Shown here: piece after piece, positions 7,172 to 15,945 of the stretch
How the letters are laid out: every line of letters begins with the position of its first letter
How positions within the stretch are numbered: the stretch's first letter is position 1
IMG/VR virus record: IMGVR_UViG_3300028392_000029
Location: 159,177 to 223,176 of that record
DNA from: a virus
DNA: 64,000 nucleotides
Strand: one strand, 5' to 3'
The notes under the pieces: generated by a model
The model's input: only the letters and a program-made list of their open reading frames with translations
Told to the model about the DNA's origin: nothing
The model's database searches: none
Made by a program: the position numbers and the translations under genes

Positions 7172-9841
7172 TTAGAACTCAAATAAACTGTTAAATGTGT
7201 TTTTTTCTTCTGTACTACGGACATCCCATTTAAGTACACCGATAAGATTTTCTAGTTTTTTATCTATAATGGCTTGTTCCATTTCAGTATGGTTAAAAGG
7301 CAAATCCTTAAACCATTGCGGCAATCTGAGCTCATCTACTGGATAAGCTACGCTTGTGAATCCCAAAGGATTGTCTTTAAGTTTGCAGACGATAACTTTT
7401 GCACCATCTGTAATAGCCATGCTATATTTGTCATCAAACATACGTTTAAGTGTGTTCCAATTAATGCTTGCACGAACATGCCCGGGCATATTAGCCTTAC
7501 CAGCCTTTACTTCCTTAGCCTGATATTCTGTAATGTTATTGGCACGTTTAGGACTACCTTTCTCCCAACCGGGACGAACTTTAAAACGTGTTCGGAATTC
7601 AGTGATGTGGGCTAGTACAGTATTTTCGTCAGCACCGGTTAGCACCAACTCAAGAACATCACTTAAAAAGTTTTGAATAAACTCAGGTGTATCACTACGC
7701 TTGAGATCCAGCCCCATGGCTTTGATCTTGCCAGGCTTGCCATCTACGTCTGCACGTTTGCCTTCTTTGTCATAATACAACACTGCATAGCGTTTCTTAG
7801 TAATAAACAGACCTTTAATTGCAACAATCTCACGACCAGCTTTGATAACTTCACCGCGTGACTTTGGCACATGGAATGTATCTAACATGAACTGTGGAAA
7901 GGTAGTATTAACTTCTTCACCAATCTGGTCATATAGCTGAACAACACTTTCTTTAGTCCAGGGAATAACTTTTGAATTGATATCTTTTTGCAGAGTTTTA
8001 TAAGCACTAAAATAGCACGAGTCTGTATCACCGTAAATAATAGCCTTGCCCCTGTAGTCATACTCGCCGGCCACAATCTCATTGACCTTGCCAGCCATGT
8101 GCTTGACAATTTGTCTGCCTGTCAGTGTGGTTGACTGCCCGATACGCTTGTCAAAGAATCTACAGCCACTATTAAGAATAGCACCATACAAACTGTTCAA
8201 GTTAATCTTCTTGACCAACTGACGTTTGTCCCAATATTCTTCTTCAATCTTGTTGCCTGCCTTGATAGCATCTTTTAGTTTGGCCTGCATCTCCTTACGT
8301 TCGGCATACCAACGTTTGAGCAAGCCGGGGATAATGCCTTCTGTTTCGTGTGTAAAGATAGTACCATTAGCACTTAACATCCACGGCTGATTGCTTTCAA
8401 ATATAAGTCTATAGACTTCCGCGGCACTGAGCACATCACTATCACCGTTTTGCCAATCAATAGTAATGTCTGTGCCAATTTGTTGTTCCATTACGGCTGT
8501 ATATTCTAGTGATCCGAAGATACCTTCCCATGCCGCCGCAAATGATTTACCTTTTCCAATTTGCGCTTCAATATAATCGTCAGTTAATGTCTGACGTAAT
8601 TGTCCAACAATAGTTTCCGGACCCATATTCAATGCACGAATGGCTGATGGGTAAAGACTATTAATATCTAGGGAACCAATCCAATCATGAATACCTTCTT
8701 TAGGGACAGCGACATACGCACCTGCGGCTCCTTCATTATCTTCTCGATCATCCATCTTAGTTCGATTGGGTACTTGGAATCCTCTTCGATGGGCTTCGTT
8801 GATAATTGCTTGCTCAGTTACAGCTACCGCACCCATTGTGGTCTGTAGCAACACAGTACACTCATGTGCCAGTGTGTTGGCAAGATCCATAAACTTTAGT
8901 TTCTTGTCTAGATCGTCAAGCAGTTTACAGTCGTTACGGTTGTACTCAATGAACGTTTTAAAGTCATTGTTGTATAATTGGTCGAGCGTACCTTCATATT
9001 GTGTTTTACGTTGACCTAGTTCATATTCCGCGATGGCGTCAAGTCTATAACTGTGGCGTTCTTCATACGTATACTTACGGTACAGCTCAAGATAGTCTAA
9101 GTGAACGCGACCAATGTAGTCATAGGTTACACTATCACGACCAAACTTTTCATATTCTCTGCGTTTAGGAAATTGGTCAAATAAACAAAAACGTCGGGTA
9201 TCTTCTTTGCTTAGTGCTTTAGTAACACGATTAGTTGTGTAGGGAATATCAAAACCTTCACTATTCCACCCACTTAGTACATCAGCATCTTTAATCAAAT
9301 CAAGAAAAACATCTAGCATTTCTGCTTCTGTTTTATAAAGCATTGTGTTAGGGAAGTCTTTAACTTGCTCTAACGCTTCTTCCATGGTAATAGTCTTTGG
9401 AGGAACTGCTAGACATACCATGGTTTCCATCCACTGTAGGTAGACAGCAATCGCAGTAATTGGCATGAACGCATCGTCTGGACTTGCATAGCCACGCTCT
9501 GGATCAAAGTCTACCTCAATATCGAAAAACGCTACGTTTAGTTTAGGAGCATCTTGATTAATGTAGTTTTCGCTTAGGCAAACAAAGATGGGATTAATAT
9601 CTGCTTCAAATAATTGCTTACCTGAATTAATTGCTTGTTCTTTGCGTAGTTCTTTTGTATTTTTACAGATAACCCTGTTAAGTGGGTCGCCGTAGATTGA
9701 TTGATATTTGCCCTTGGGGTCTTTGTAGTAAAACGTGTGTTTGACAGGTATGTCACGGAACTCACGCTCACCTTTCTTATTGCGTTCGACAACTTTAATA
9801 ACATCGTTATTACGGTCAAACCATGCATCTACATAGCTCAT
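7172..9841 (-). CDS. 43: DNA polymerase, B family, T4 gp43-like
   Basis: This 889-residue replicative polymerase has a 3'-5' exonuclease domain with FFDIEVDFD (Asp107, Glu109) and polymerase motif A SLDINSLYPSAI near residue 385-395. Motif B KKINLNSLYGAIL follows, and motif C IYGDTDSCYFS near residue 604 holds the two catalytic Asp residues. Length and order agree with T4 gp43 (898 residues). The C-terminal peptide (TFNSLFEF) is in the position where gp43 binds the clamp. The ATG at 9841 follows AAGGAG. Neighbours are dsbA upstream and the UDP-glucose-dehydrogenase-like gene downstream. No intein or intron interruption is seen. Confidence 0.95.
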   Translation of the reverse strand: MSYVDAWFDRNNDVIKVVERNKKGEREFRDIPVKHTFYYKDPKGKYQSIYGDPLNRVICKNTKELRKEQAINSGKQLFEADINPIFVCLSENYINQDAPKLNVAFFDIEVDFDPERGYASPDDAFMPITAIAVYLQWMETMVCLAVPPKTITMEEALEQVKDFPNTMLYKTEAEMLDVFLDLIKDADVLSGWNSEGFDIPYTTNRVTKALSKEDTRRFCLFDQFPKRREYEKFGRDSVTYDYIGRVHLDYLELYRKYTYEERHSYRLDAIAEYELGQRKTQYEGTLDQLYNNDFKTFIEYNRNDCKLLDDLDKKLKFMDLANTLAHECTVLLQTTMGAVAVTEQAIINEAHRRGFQVPNRTKMDDREDNEGAAGAYVAVPKEGIHDWIGSLDINSLYPSAIRALNMGPETIVGQLRQTLTDDYIEAQIGKGKSFAAAWEGIFGSLEYTAVMEQQIGTDITIDWQNGDSDVLSAAEVYRLIFESNQPWMLSANGTIFTHETEGIIPGLLKRWYAERKEMQAKLKDAIKAGNKIEEEYWDKRQLVKKINLNSLYGAILNSGCRFFDKRIGQSTTLTGRQIVKHMAGKVNEIVAGEYDYRGKAIIYGDTDSCYFSAYKTLQKDINSKVIPWTKESVVQLYDQIGEEVNTTFPQFMLDTFHVPKSRGEVIKAGREIVAIKGLFITKKRYAVLYYDKEGKRADVDGKPGKIKAMGLDLKRSDTPEFIQNFLSDVLELVLTGADENTVLAHITEFRTRFKVRPGWEKGSPKRANNITEYQAKEVKAGKANMPGHVRASINWNTLKRMFDDKYSMAITDGAKVIVCKLKDNPLGFTSVAYPVDELRLPQWFKDLPFNHTEMEQAIIDKKLENLIGVLKWDVRSTEEKNTFNSLFEF

Positions 9842-9915
9842 TAATTCTCCTTATGTCATTTTAGGCTGACAAATACCTAGTGTGCGGTTTATGGCCCGCC
9901 GACCCTCTATAGCAA

Positions 9916-9923
9916 TATTTATC
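9916..9923 (-). promoter_or_regulatory. Possible T4-type late promoter element
   Basis: GATAAATA on the minus strand overlaps the last codons of the dsbA gene and lies 75 bases upstream of the polymerase start. It matches the late -10 element (TATAAATA) in seven of eight bases. A late promoter before a polymerase gene is unexpected, so this may be chance. Confidence 0.35.
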
Positions 9924-10179
9924 AGATACGCTTAGTGATATCCAAAATTGCTTCAATCTCTTCCCAATCTTCATTGTAAGCCGCCCAATCGCCTTTGTGT
10001 GCAATCTTGATAGCTTTGTTAATGACACTTGGTTTGATCTGTAATTCTTCTGCTACTGCCTTAACTGTTTCTTTCAATCCTTCTTGCAAGTCTTCAACTT
10101 CGCGTAGTACTGTGCTACCTTCACTAATCAAACGCTCGAGTTTTGCCTTTTCTTCTGCACCGTATGAACGACCACCCAT
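9922..10179 (-). CDS. dsbA: DsbA-like double-stranded DNA-binding protein
   Basis: This 85-residue protein is rich in Lys and Glu (MGGRSYGAEEKAKLERLISE) and ends in AIKIAHKGDWAAYNEDWEEIEAI (given here in fragments: KIAHKGDW, EDWEEIEAIL). It has the size and pattern of T4 DsbA, a small dsDNA-binding protein that binds near late promoters and modulates transcription. A helix-turn-helix-like stretch is visible around VAEELQIKPSVINKAI. It has its own promoter (10205-10233) and a good GGAG before the ATG. It lies directly upstream of the polymerase gene. Confidence 0.8.
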   Translation of the reverse strand: MGGRSYGAEEKAKLERLISEGSTVLREVEDLQEGLKETVKAVAEELQIKPSVINKAIKIAHKGDWAAYNEDWEEIEAILDITKRI

Positions 10180-10204
10180 TGTAAATCTCCTAATGTATAA
10201 GCCT

Positions 10205-10233
10205 ATTATATACTAGTTATCCGGTAAATGCAA
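10205..10233 (-). promoter_or_regulatory. Sigma70-type promoter for dsbA
   Basis: The minus strand has TATAAT at 10205-10210 and TTGCAT at 10228-10233 with a 17-base spacer. The -10 is perfect; the -35 keeps only the TTG. The AGGAG site and ATG (10179) follow. Confidence 0.7.
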
Positions 10234-10255
10234 CCACTAAGAAATTTTAGAGGTG

Positions 10256-10282
10256 AAAATGGCAGAACTAGTCTGCCATTTT
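10256..10282 (-). terminator. Hairpin terminator after the 12089-10296 gene
   Basis: An 11-base-pair perfect inverted repeat (10256-10266 and 10272-10282) encloses a 5-base loop; the minus-strand 3' arm ends in TTTT. It lies 13 bases past the stop of the low-complexity virion-type gene, so it closes the 18807-10296 operon and separates it from dsbA. Confidence 0.75.
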
Positions 10283-10295
10283 GTTGCATAACTAA

Positions 10296-12089
10296 TTACG
10301 GTGCTGGAGCCGGCGCCGCCTTTGGAAGTGAATCAATAGCAGTTTGTGCGGATTGTAATGCGGCGTTAATGCCGGCATCGTTGCCGTCATCTGGTAATTG
10401 AGCCATGATTTTTCTAATCTCGTCAACCATTGCTGTTTGTTCCGGTGTTGGTCCAACTGGCACTACAGGAGCTACTGGTTTGTTTGGATCTACTACTGGT
10501 TTATTTGGATCAACTGGTTTATTTGGATCAACTGGTTTATTTGGATCAACTGGTTTATTTGGATCAACTGATGGATCTGGACCTTGTCCTTTATTTGGAG
10601 TTAACGCAAGACCAGCGGCACCTCCTAATGCTGCCGCACCTAATGCAGTTTTAACTGGGTTCTTTGCAATTGCTGAACCTACGCCCATTCCTTTAAGTGC
10701 CGCATTTGAAGGAGCTCTTTCAGCGCCAGCTTTTGCCATTGCTTGCACCTGGGCAGGCGTATACTTTGCTACTTTGTTTGCTCCACGGCCAGTAGTTTGC
10801 GCCGCTAATTTGTCAGCTGACTTTTGAAAGGCAGCTTTGTCTACAGTATTAGCTAATCCTGGTTGGCCTTTCAACCCCTTCCAAGCCGCACTACCAAAGT
10901 CTGCTATATCACCAAAGATACCTTCATCTAGTGTTAATGGTTTGTTCTTTACACTTTCCCAGATGTGTTTTACTGTTGTAGTGTCTGTAACTAAGTCACC
11001 GTTGGTTCTATAAAAATTACCATCAGTGCCTAAGAAATATTCTTTGTCTAATGTTGACATAGCTTCTAACATTTCTAAACGATTGCGTAGACGAACAATA
11101 GACTCGGCAGCAGATTCTGCGGCAGGCATTGTGACTCCATATTGCTTCATAGCGGCTTGAGTCATCGGACCCATTTTGCCATCAGCTTTAATCTTAGCAC
11201 CTTTCTTGATTAGTTCATTTTGTACAGCAAATACTTTAGCATCTCCACCAGGTGGAACTGCAGGTTTACTATCAAACTCACCATGTTTGTAATCACGAGC
11301 TAAGTTGGCGGCATCTAATCCTAATGATGCGGCAGTGCCAATTCCTGGAACTAAACTAGCTAGACCACTGGCACCAGCCATACCGGCACCTAACCAATCA
11401 CCTTTCTTAGCGCGATTATACGCATCGGCAGCACCGAATGCTAAACCAACACCAGGGATAGCTTTGCCTAACATTTTACCAACACCTTTAGCGCCAGCGT
11501 ATGTTGCGCCACCGACGGCAGCTTGTTGTGCTAGGCTTGCTTCGCTTTCAGTTTGATAACCAAAACTCTCAATCAATCTACGCGAGTTAAAAGATTCCTT
11601 AACGGCTGCAGGAGTTTTTAATGATGCTTGTAATTTTTGTACTAGATCTGCCAACTTAGTCATGTTGGCTTGATTTTGCTCGTTACTGTTTAGTGTAGCA
11701 TTAGTTCTATCGCTTTGTGTTTGTACATCCTTGTCGTACTTACCACCACTTACGCCAAACAGTCTACCAAGGAATGAACTCTTGTTTGCATTCTTAGGAA
11801 CTAGACCTAAATTAGCTAATTTTTGGTCATCTTCTTTGCTAGCAGTAGTACTGATACGTGCTGTTGGCTGTCCGCCGTCGCTAGCCGGGTTTAATACAGC
11901 AGAAACATAGTTACCGCTTACTGGATCATACAATCCTGGCAAGCCGTTTTTCTCAGCCATCTGTTGTAGTGTAAGTGAACGAGCTTGTTCATTACTAGCA
12001 CCTTGTACGGCAGCTTCTACATCTCGCAATCTAATACCTTCGGATAGTTCGATTGCATCTAGTTTGTTCATTAATTCACGAATGTTCAT
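10296..12089 (-). CDS. Putative internal virion protein with peptidoglycan-binding-like domain and DPNKP repeats
   Basis: This 597-residue protein starts at 12089 (MNIRELMNKLDAIELSEG), with a TTTCCTTT-derived AAGGAAA upstream. The N-terminus fits a T4-like capsid-targeting peptide with a possible gp21-type cut after LSE17. Residues ~225-270 form a Gly/Ala-rich hydrophobic stretch (GKAIPGVGLAFGAAD, SLVPGIGTAASLGL) that could insert in membranes. Residues ~283-320 resemble a PG_binding_1 domain (VQNELIKKGAKIKADGKMGP). A second Gly/Ala-rich segment precedes a run of DPNKPV repeats (~503-536) and an Ala/Pro tail. It has no enzyme motif. Its composition suggests an ejected or internal head protein; that role is inferred. 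Confidence 0.7.
   Translation of the reverse strand: MNIRELMNKLDAIELSEGIRLRDVEAAVQGASNEQARSLTLQQMAEKNGLPGLYDPVSGNYVSAVLNPASDGGQPTARISTTASKEDDQKLANLGLVPKNANKSSFLGRLFGVSGGKYDKDVQTQSDRTNATLNSNEQNQANMTKLADLVQKLQASLKTPAAVKESFNSRRLIESFGYQTESEASLAQQAAVGGATYAGAKGVGKMLGKAIPGVGLAFGAADAYNRAKKGDWLGAGMAGASGLASLVPGIGTAASLGLDAANLARDYKHGEFDSKPAVPPGGDAKVFAVQNELIKKGAKIKADGKMGPMTQAAMKQYGVTMPAAESAAESIVRLRNRLEMLEAMSTLDKEYFLGTDGNFYRTNGDLVTDTTTVKHIWESVKNKPLTLDEGIFGDIADFGSAAWKGLKGQPGLANTVDKAAFQKSADKLAAQTTGRGANKVAKYTPAQVQAMAKAGAERAPSNAALKGMGVGSAIAKNPVKTALGAAALGGAAGLALTPNKGQGPDPSVDPNKPVDPNKPVDPNKPVDPNKPVVDPNKPVAPVVPVGPTPEQTAMVDEIRKIMAQLPDDGNDAGINAALQSAQTAIDSLPKAAPAPAP
10474..10571 (-). repeat. 18-base tandem repeat encoding DPNKPV
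   Basis: About four to five copies of an 18-base unit (TGATCCAAATAAACCAGT on the coding strand) encode successive VDPNKP hexapeptides, with one diverged copy at each end. The copies are nearly identical at DNA level, so the tract is probably young and prone to length change. Confidence 0.85.
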
Positions 12090-12090
12090 T

Positions 12091-13170
12091 TTATTTTCCT
12101 TTATTTGGTACACAGTTAGGTACTGACTTGCTGCCTTTTTTCTTTGTACCAACCATTTTATAACCTTTCCAGCACGGATCATTCATCATTTCATCTATGC
12201 CAGCAGGTATGTTTCTGCTGTTTGAGCCGCCGGCTCGACGTTTAGCACCCAATTCTCCTAGACCATGACTAATTTGTTCAATATTCATAGCAAGTTCGGG
12301 GAACAGCTTAGTAATATGTTGCCATATTCTAGGATCATCACTTTGAGCCTGTTCTGCTAGATCTTTTAATTGTCTACGAGCTCGCATAATGCGATACTCG
12401 ATACTACCTGGATTCGCACCTTTATGACTGTGAATAGTACTGGACATAGGGTTTTCACGATCAAAGTCTAATGGAGTTTCTGCCACATTACCTTGTAGAC
12501 CAGGGCCGCCTGGCCCAGGTTTAAATCCCATGTTGTCAGATAACCCTTCTTGCATGGTCTTTAACAGCTCTTGGGCTTTTTCAATGCTAATCATATAACG
12601 GCCGAGTCTGTTTGGATCAGCGGCTTTTTCTAACCACTCTTTACTATAACCAGTTGGTGCTGGAGTTGGAGCCGCCGACGGCACGACTGGTTGTTTACCT
12701 TGTTCTCTTGCTGTTAGTTCAGCCTGCGCATCAGCTACACTAACCATGTATCTTCCAAGTCTGTTTGGATCGGAGGCTTTGCGCAACCATTCTGTATCAA
12801 ACCCACTTAAATCGGCACCTTCTTTTATACGTTGCGTCGACTCTCTCATTAAGACACGTTCAGCAATAGTCTGAGCGTATTGTTTATACATTGTATTTTT
12901 TTGTGTCAATCTTTTGGTAGCATCTGTTTCAGCTTGATCAAAATACTTTCTGATACTCGATTCACGAGTAATATTTGAAACAGGAGTAGTAATAGGTTGG
13001 CCAACAACAGGTTGCTGATAGTGTTGCATTGCCATTTGTACTGGCAATGTTACTTTGTGTGGATTGCTGCCTTCGTTGATAATAGAAAGAAACTTGGACA
13101 TGCTATCAACGCCTTCCACAGGCTTCGAAGATGCCCCATCCATCGCCTGTAGAATACGTTTCATGTCCAT
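12091..13170 (-). CDS. Putative internal virion protein with duplicated DPNRLGRYM motif
   Basis: This 359-residue protein (MDMKRILQAMDGASSKPVEG) contains SKFLSIINEG near residue 26-35, another candidate T4-type prohead-protease site (I-N-E-G). A ~27-residue motif is present twice, near residues 123 and 180: W-L-[RE]-K-A-[SA]-DPNRLGRYM[VI]S-[IV]-x-[KD]-AQ. A Pro/Ala-rich linker separates the copies. The C-terminus has DPCWKGYKMVGTKKKG...VPNCVP, a Cys-containing motif I associate with marine T4-like phage proteins. It has no catalytic signature. It is part of the 18807-10296 operon, between two other low-complexity genes. Confidence 0.7.
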   Translation of the reverse strand: MDMKRILQAMDGASSKPVEGVDSMSKFLSIINEGSNPHKVTLPVQMAMQHYQQPVVGQPITTPVSNITRESSIRKYFDQAETDATKRLTQKNTMYKQYAQTIAERVLMRESTQRIKEGADLSGFDTEWLRKASDPNRLGRYMVSVADAQAELTAREQGKQPVVPSAAPTPAPTGYSKEWLEKAADPNRLGRYMISIEKAQELLKTMQEGLSDNMGFKPGPGGPGLQGNVAETPLDFDRENPMSSTIHSHKGANPGSIEYRIMRARRQLKDLAEQAQSDDPRIWQHITKLFPELAMNIEQISHGLGELGAKRRAGGSNSRNIPAGIDEMMNDPCWKGYKMVGTKKKGSKSVPNCVPNKGK

Positions 13171-13174
13171 TGTA

Positions 13175-14710
13175 TTAACCTAATAGACGCTTTGTTAATG
13201 CACGAATGCTAGCAACTTCACCTGATTCAGCAACCATAGTTCGCTCGTTTTGATTTAAACGACCTGTTAGTTCGCGCATACGTGATAAGTCAGAGGATTC
13301 GTTAGTGCCAATTGGATCTTTTTTGCCTGCTGGTGCTGGCATCATTGCTCCTAACTTCTTGGCTTCTTCAGCATCCTTAGCACCTGATGGATTTGGAACA
13401 ACGGTCAAATTCTCGTCTGTAATCTTTTCTTTCTTTTTCTTTTCAGCTAGATACGCTTGAGTTTCTTTGATGTTCTTCCACATAGCGGCAGCGGCAACCT
13501 TCTCACCTTTCTCACCGCCACCAGCAGCCTTGGCCACTTTGTCAAAACTCTTACCTGGCTTACCAATGTCGCCACCTGCTTTAGCTTTCTTAACTACAGC
13601 AGATTTTTTCTCTTTGCTTAGACCTGCGCTTGGTTTTGCGGCTTCCTTAACAGACTTTCCGCCTTTTTCATCTTTGCCAAGACGTCCGGCGATAACATCA
13701 CCACGTGTTACTTTGTCGTATGGTTTAGCGTTGTTGGCCAAGTTGCCATCGCCTTTCTTTTTAGCTTCGTCTAATTCAACTTCTTTTTCTTTCTTTGGCT
13801 TAGCAGGTGCACCGTCACGATTGTCAAACTTCTCGCTATCCTTCATACCCCATGTCTTAGCACTTTTAGGAGACATCTTTTGTGCAGGAGCTTTTTCTTT
13901 TTTCTCTGCGGCCGACTGCGATTTAGCATGGGTCTTAATACCCTTACCTGATTTAGCGTTCGAAGAGATTTCGTCGCCGTCGTCGTGATACGTAGTATTG
14001 GTATGCTTCATACCGGTATCAGTTTTAGTTGCTACACCTGTGCGTGTTTTAAATGTATCACCAGTCTTTGATTTGTCGGTAAATTCTTCATCTAAGTCTT
14101 CTTCACTGTCAGGAATACCATTGTGATTTTTATCTAAACGCTTGTGAGCGGCATGCATAGCTTTAGTTTTGCGATCGTAATCACCAGCCATTTTCTTAAC
14201 ATGATCTGGAATTGGCATCGCTTCGACATATACCATACCAGTACCACCACACTCTGTACATTGTTGCTCACCACCGCGCAACGGACCTTCCATTACTTTT
14301 TTATCTTTGGCTTTTTCAGCTTGAGTCTTTTTAAGATCTTTCATCTTAGATTTAGCTTCTGAAAGCAATTCTTTAATTTTCATACGTTGTCCTTCGCTTA
14401 ATGTATCGCTGTTATCTAAGTGTTTACCATATTCACTAAATTTCATCTCATATTCTAAGTAGTGGTATACTGATGCAATATAATCAGCGGCCTTAGTGAT
14501 CTTAGCTTGCACCCATGCTTCTAACTGATCATCGTCATGAACTTGTTTGAACAATTTCATGCTATAGTTAGCTAGTTTGTATAGATCAGCTTTGGCCATT
14601 GCGCCTTCGTGATCTAATTCATCACTGTGCAAGCCTACTACTGCTGACTGTTCAGTTGGGCTACTTTGTGGTTCCATTTCTGGGTTCATTTGGTCTAAAT
14701 CTGCTGGCAT
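13175..14710 (-). CDS. Low-complexity Lys/Ala-rich virion-associated protein
   Basis: This is a 511-residue protein. Residues ~35-95 form a helical domain (AKADLYKLANYSMKLFKQV, KITKAADYIASVYHYLEYEM) of a type I recall from T4-like cyanophages. This is followed by a CTECGGTGM DnaJ-zinc-like knuckle near 150, an EF-hand-like loop (DKNHNGIPDSEED near 193-205) and a long Lys/Glu/Ala/Gly-rich disordered region. Several [L]-x-E sites (TLSEG, LLSEA, YLAEK) could be prohead-protease targets. GGAG precedes the ATG at 14710, and a late promoter element (14734-14741) overlaps the previous stop codon. Its likely role is a scaffold or internal head protein, inferred from composition and neighbours. Confidence 0.7.
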   Translation of the reverse strand: MPADLDQMNPEMEPQSSPTEQSAVVGLHSDELDHEGAMAKADLYKLANYSMKLFKQVHDDDQLEAWVQAKITKAADYIASVYHYLEYEMKFSEYGKHLDNSDTLSEGQRMKIKELLSEAKSKMKDLKKTQAEKAKDKKVMEGPLRGGEQQCTECGGTGMVYVEAMPIPDHVKKMAGDYDRKTKAMHAAHKRLDKNHNGIPDSEEDLDEEFTDKSKTGDTFKTRTGVATKTDTGMKHTNTTYHDDGDEISSNAKSGKGIKTHAKSQSAAEKKEKAPAQKMSPKSAKTWGMKDSEKFDNRDGAPAKPKKEKEVELDEAKKKGDGNLANNAKPYDKVTRGDVIAGRLGKDEKGGKSVKEAAKPSAGLSKEKKSAVVKKAKAGGDIGKPGKSFDKVAKAAGGGEKGEKVAAAAMWKNIKETQAYLAEKKKKEKITDENLTVVPNPSGAKDAEEAKKLGAMMPAPAGKKDPIGTNESSDLSRMRELTGRLNQNERTMVAESGEVASIRALTKRLLG

Positions 14711-14733
14711 GAGTATACTCCGTTATCTTTATA

Positions 14734-14741
14734 TATTTATC
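14734..14741 (-). promoter_or_regulatory. T4-type late promoter upstream of 14710
   Basis: GATAAATA on the minus strand, followed by TATAAAG, matches the late -10 consensus in seven of eight bases and lies 24 bases ahead of the ATG at 14710. It overlaps the stop codon of the preceding gene. Confidence 0.6.
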
Positions 14742-15213
14742 GTTTGATGCTTCCGCCAGTCATTAGATTCACATCTATATCTAGGGCGTTTTTAGCTGTG
14801 CCGTCTTTGTTTTTAGGCTGTTTTACTGGTTTATTCTTATATACCGGGCCTACTGATACATTAGCGGCACTGGTTGCTCCAGCGGTTGCTGATTCTGACA
14901 CATCTTCGGGTTTACCAAACGGATGTACTTCAATCCACTTGCCGCCTTCATTTTTAATCCATTTTTCCTGATGAAACTTACTTTTGACAATGCCGTGCAT
15001 TTTTAATGCCTGTTCAGGACTATCTCTAAATCCCTGTTGGCGAGCTTCATGTTCGCGATGGTTACTGATCATAGCTTGATGTAACCTACCATCTTTAAAA
15101 ATGTATAATAGATTTGATTCGTCTTCTGCAGGATTGCGGCGCTGACTACTAAATCCTGTGCGATTGTTATCGTAATTGTTATAGTGACCTTCGTCAAGTT
15201 CGTGCATTTTCAT
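14737..15213 (-). CDS. Small virion-type protein with capsid-targeting-like N-terminus
   Basis: This 158-residue protein begins MKMHELDEGHYNNYDNN; LDE-G at residues 6-9 fits the [L/I]-x-E cleavage rule of the T4 prohead protease. The middle (LLYIFKDGRLHQAMISNHRE, QALKMHGIVKSKFHQEKWIK) is basic and His-rich. The last third is low-complexity Ala/Ser/Lys and ends in LMTGGSIKR. AGGAAAATAAA precedes the ATG. It lies in the middle of the cargo-like operon. Function is unknown. Confidence 0.68.
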   Translation of the reverse strand: MKMHELDEGHYNNYDNNRTGFSSQRRNPAEDESNLLYIFKDGRLHQAMISNHREHEARQQGFRDSPEQALKMHGIVKSKFHQEKWIKNEGGKWIEVHPFGKPEDVSESATAGATSAANVSVGPVYKNKPVKQPKNKDGTAKNALDIDVNLMTGGSIKR

Positions 15214-15214
15214 T

Positions 15215-15508
15215 TTATTTTCCTACAGGTTTTTCGCCAGTTAAGTACGGCTTACTAAACCACAGTTGAAACCATTCTGGGGTTCCGGGACGAATATGAT
15301 GCTTACGCTCTAGCTCTTGTTTGCTCATACCAGTAACACTGATATTACTGCCTTGATTAGCACGGTATTCGTGTAGTCTAGCTTCGCCACCTAACCCGCC
15401 TAGTCCTGCTAGTGCTTTCATTTCGTGTATAGGATCACTCGGATCTAAATAGCAGTCATCTGAACTATCTTGATTTAAATCCTGCGTAGTAATTCTATAC
15501 TGTTTCAT
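15215..15508 (-). CDS. Small phage protein, unknown function
   Basis: This 97-residue protein starts at 15508 (MKQYRITTQDLNQDSSDDCY). This ATG is chosen because it makes an ATGA overlap with the Dps stop and has GAGG nine bases upstream; the open frame itself begins eight codons earlier. It contains a short Gly-rich stretch (ALAGLGGLGGEARLHEY) and the sequence HHIRPGTPEWFQLWFSKPYL, where the aromatic-rich tail may bind a partner. It is translated together with the Dps-like gene. No function is known. Confidence 0.65.
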   Translation of the reverse strand: MKQYRITTQDLNQDSSDDCYLDPSDPIHEMKALAGLGGLGGEARLHEYRANQGSNISVTGMSKQELERKHHIRPGTPEWFQLWFSKPYLTGEKPVGK

Positions 15509-15945
15509 TTTAAACTTGACCTCAGCATCCAACTGTGCTTCTTATGTGCATCCTGTCGATCAGCTAAGAAATTACTCAGCCCGTGGTCACCATGCGCTTC
15601 AGCCATATCAAACGTAATGCGAAATATCTCAGCCATTCTGTCACTATCTGTTAATAATTCTTTTAGCATACCGCTCCAATCTGGTACATGATTTTCATCT
15701 TCTACCACAGTCAGCATACTGAATTTTTGTAAACTAGCCGGTGTATAAATCTGTAGAGCACGTAGATGTTCCGCAAACGGATCAATTGCACCATATACTT
15801 CCTCGTATATGGTTTGAAACAGTTCGTGTAACTGACCAAACAACGGTCCTTCTACATTCCAGTGAAAGTTATGCGCTTTTAGATAAAAACTAAATTCACT
15901 AGCAAAAGCTGTTTTTAATGATAAGTGATATTTGTCGTGTTCCAT
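15505..15945 (-). CDS. dps: Dps-like ferritin (DNA-binding protein from starved cells family)
   Basis: This 146-residue protein has the Dps/ferritin four-helix pattern: FYLKAHNFHWNVEGPLFGQL, then YEEVYGAIDPFAEHLRAL, and a C-terminal helix GDHGLSNFLADRQDAHKKHSW. The intersubunit ferroxidase ligands of Dps are present: His28, His40, Asp55 and Glu59. Dps proteins form 12-mers that oxidise Fe(II) with H2O2 and protect DNA. The Lys-rich N-terminal DNA-binding tail of E. coli Dps is lacking. It sits in an operon of putative capsid cargo but has no capsid-targeting-like N-terminus itself. With SOD and a haem peroxidase in the same window, an oxidant-protection role is likely. Confidence 0.87.
   Translation of the reverse strand: MEHDKYHLSLKTAFASEFSFYLKAHNFHWNVEGPLFGQLHELFQTIYEEVYGAIDPFAEHLRALQIYTPASLQKFSMLTVVEDENHVPDWSGMLKELLTDSDRMAEIFRITFDMAEAHGDHGLSNFLADRQDAHKKHSWMLRSSLK

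Noticed and set aside
10405-10827. Plus-strand open frame opposite the DPNKP repeat protein
   Set aside because: It is a shadow of the repetitive minus-strand gene, with no ribosome site and extreme Gly/Phe/Ser periodicity.
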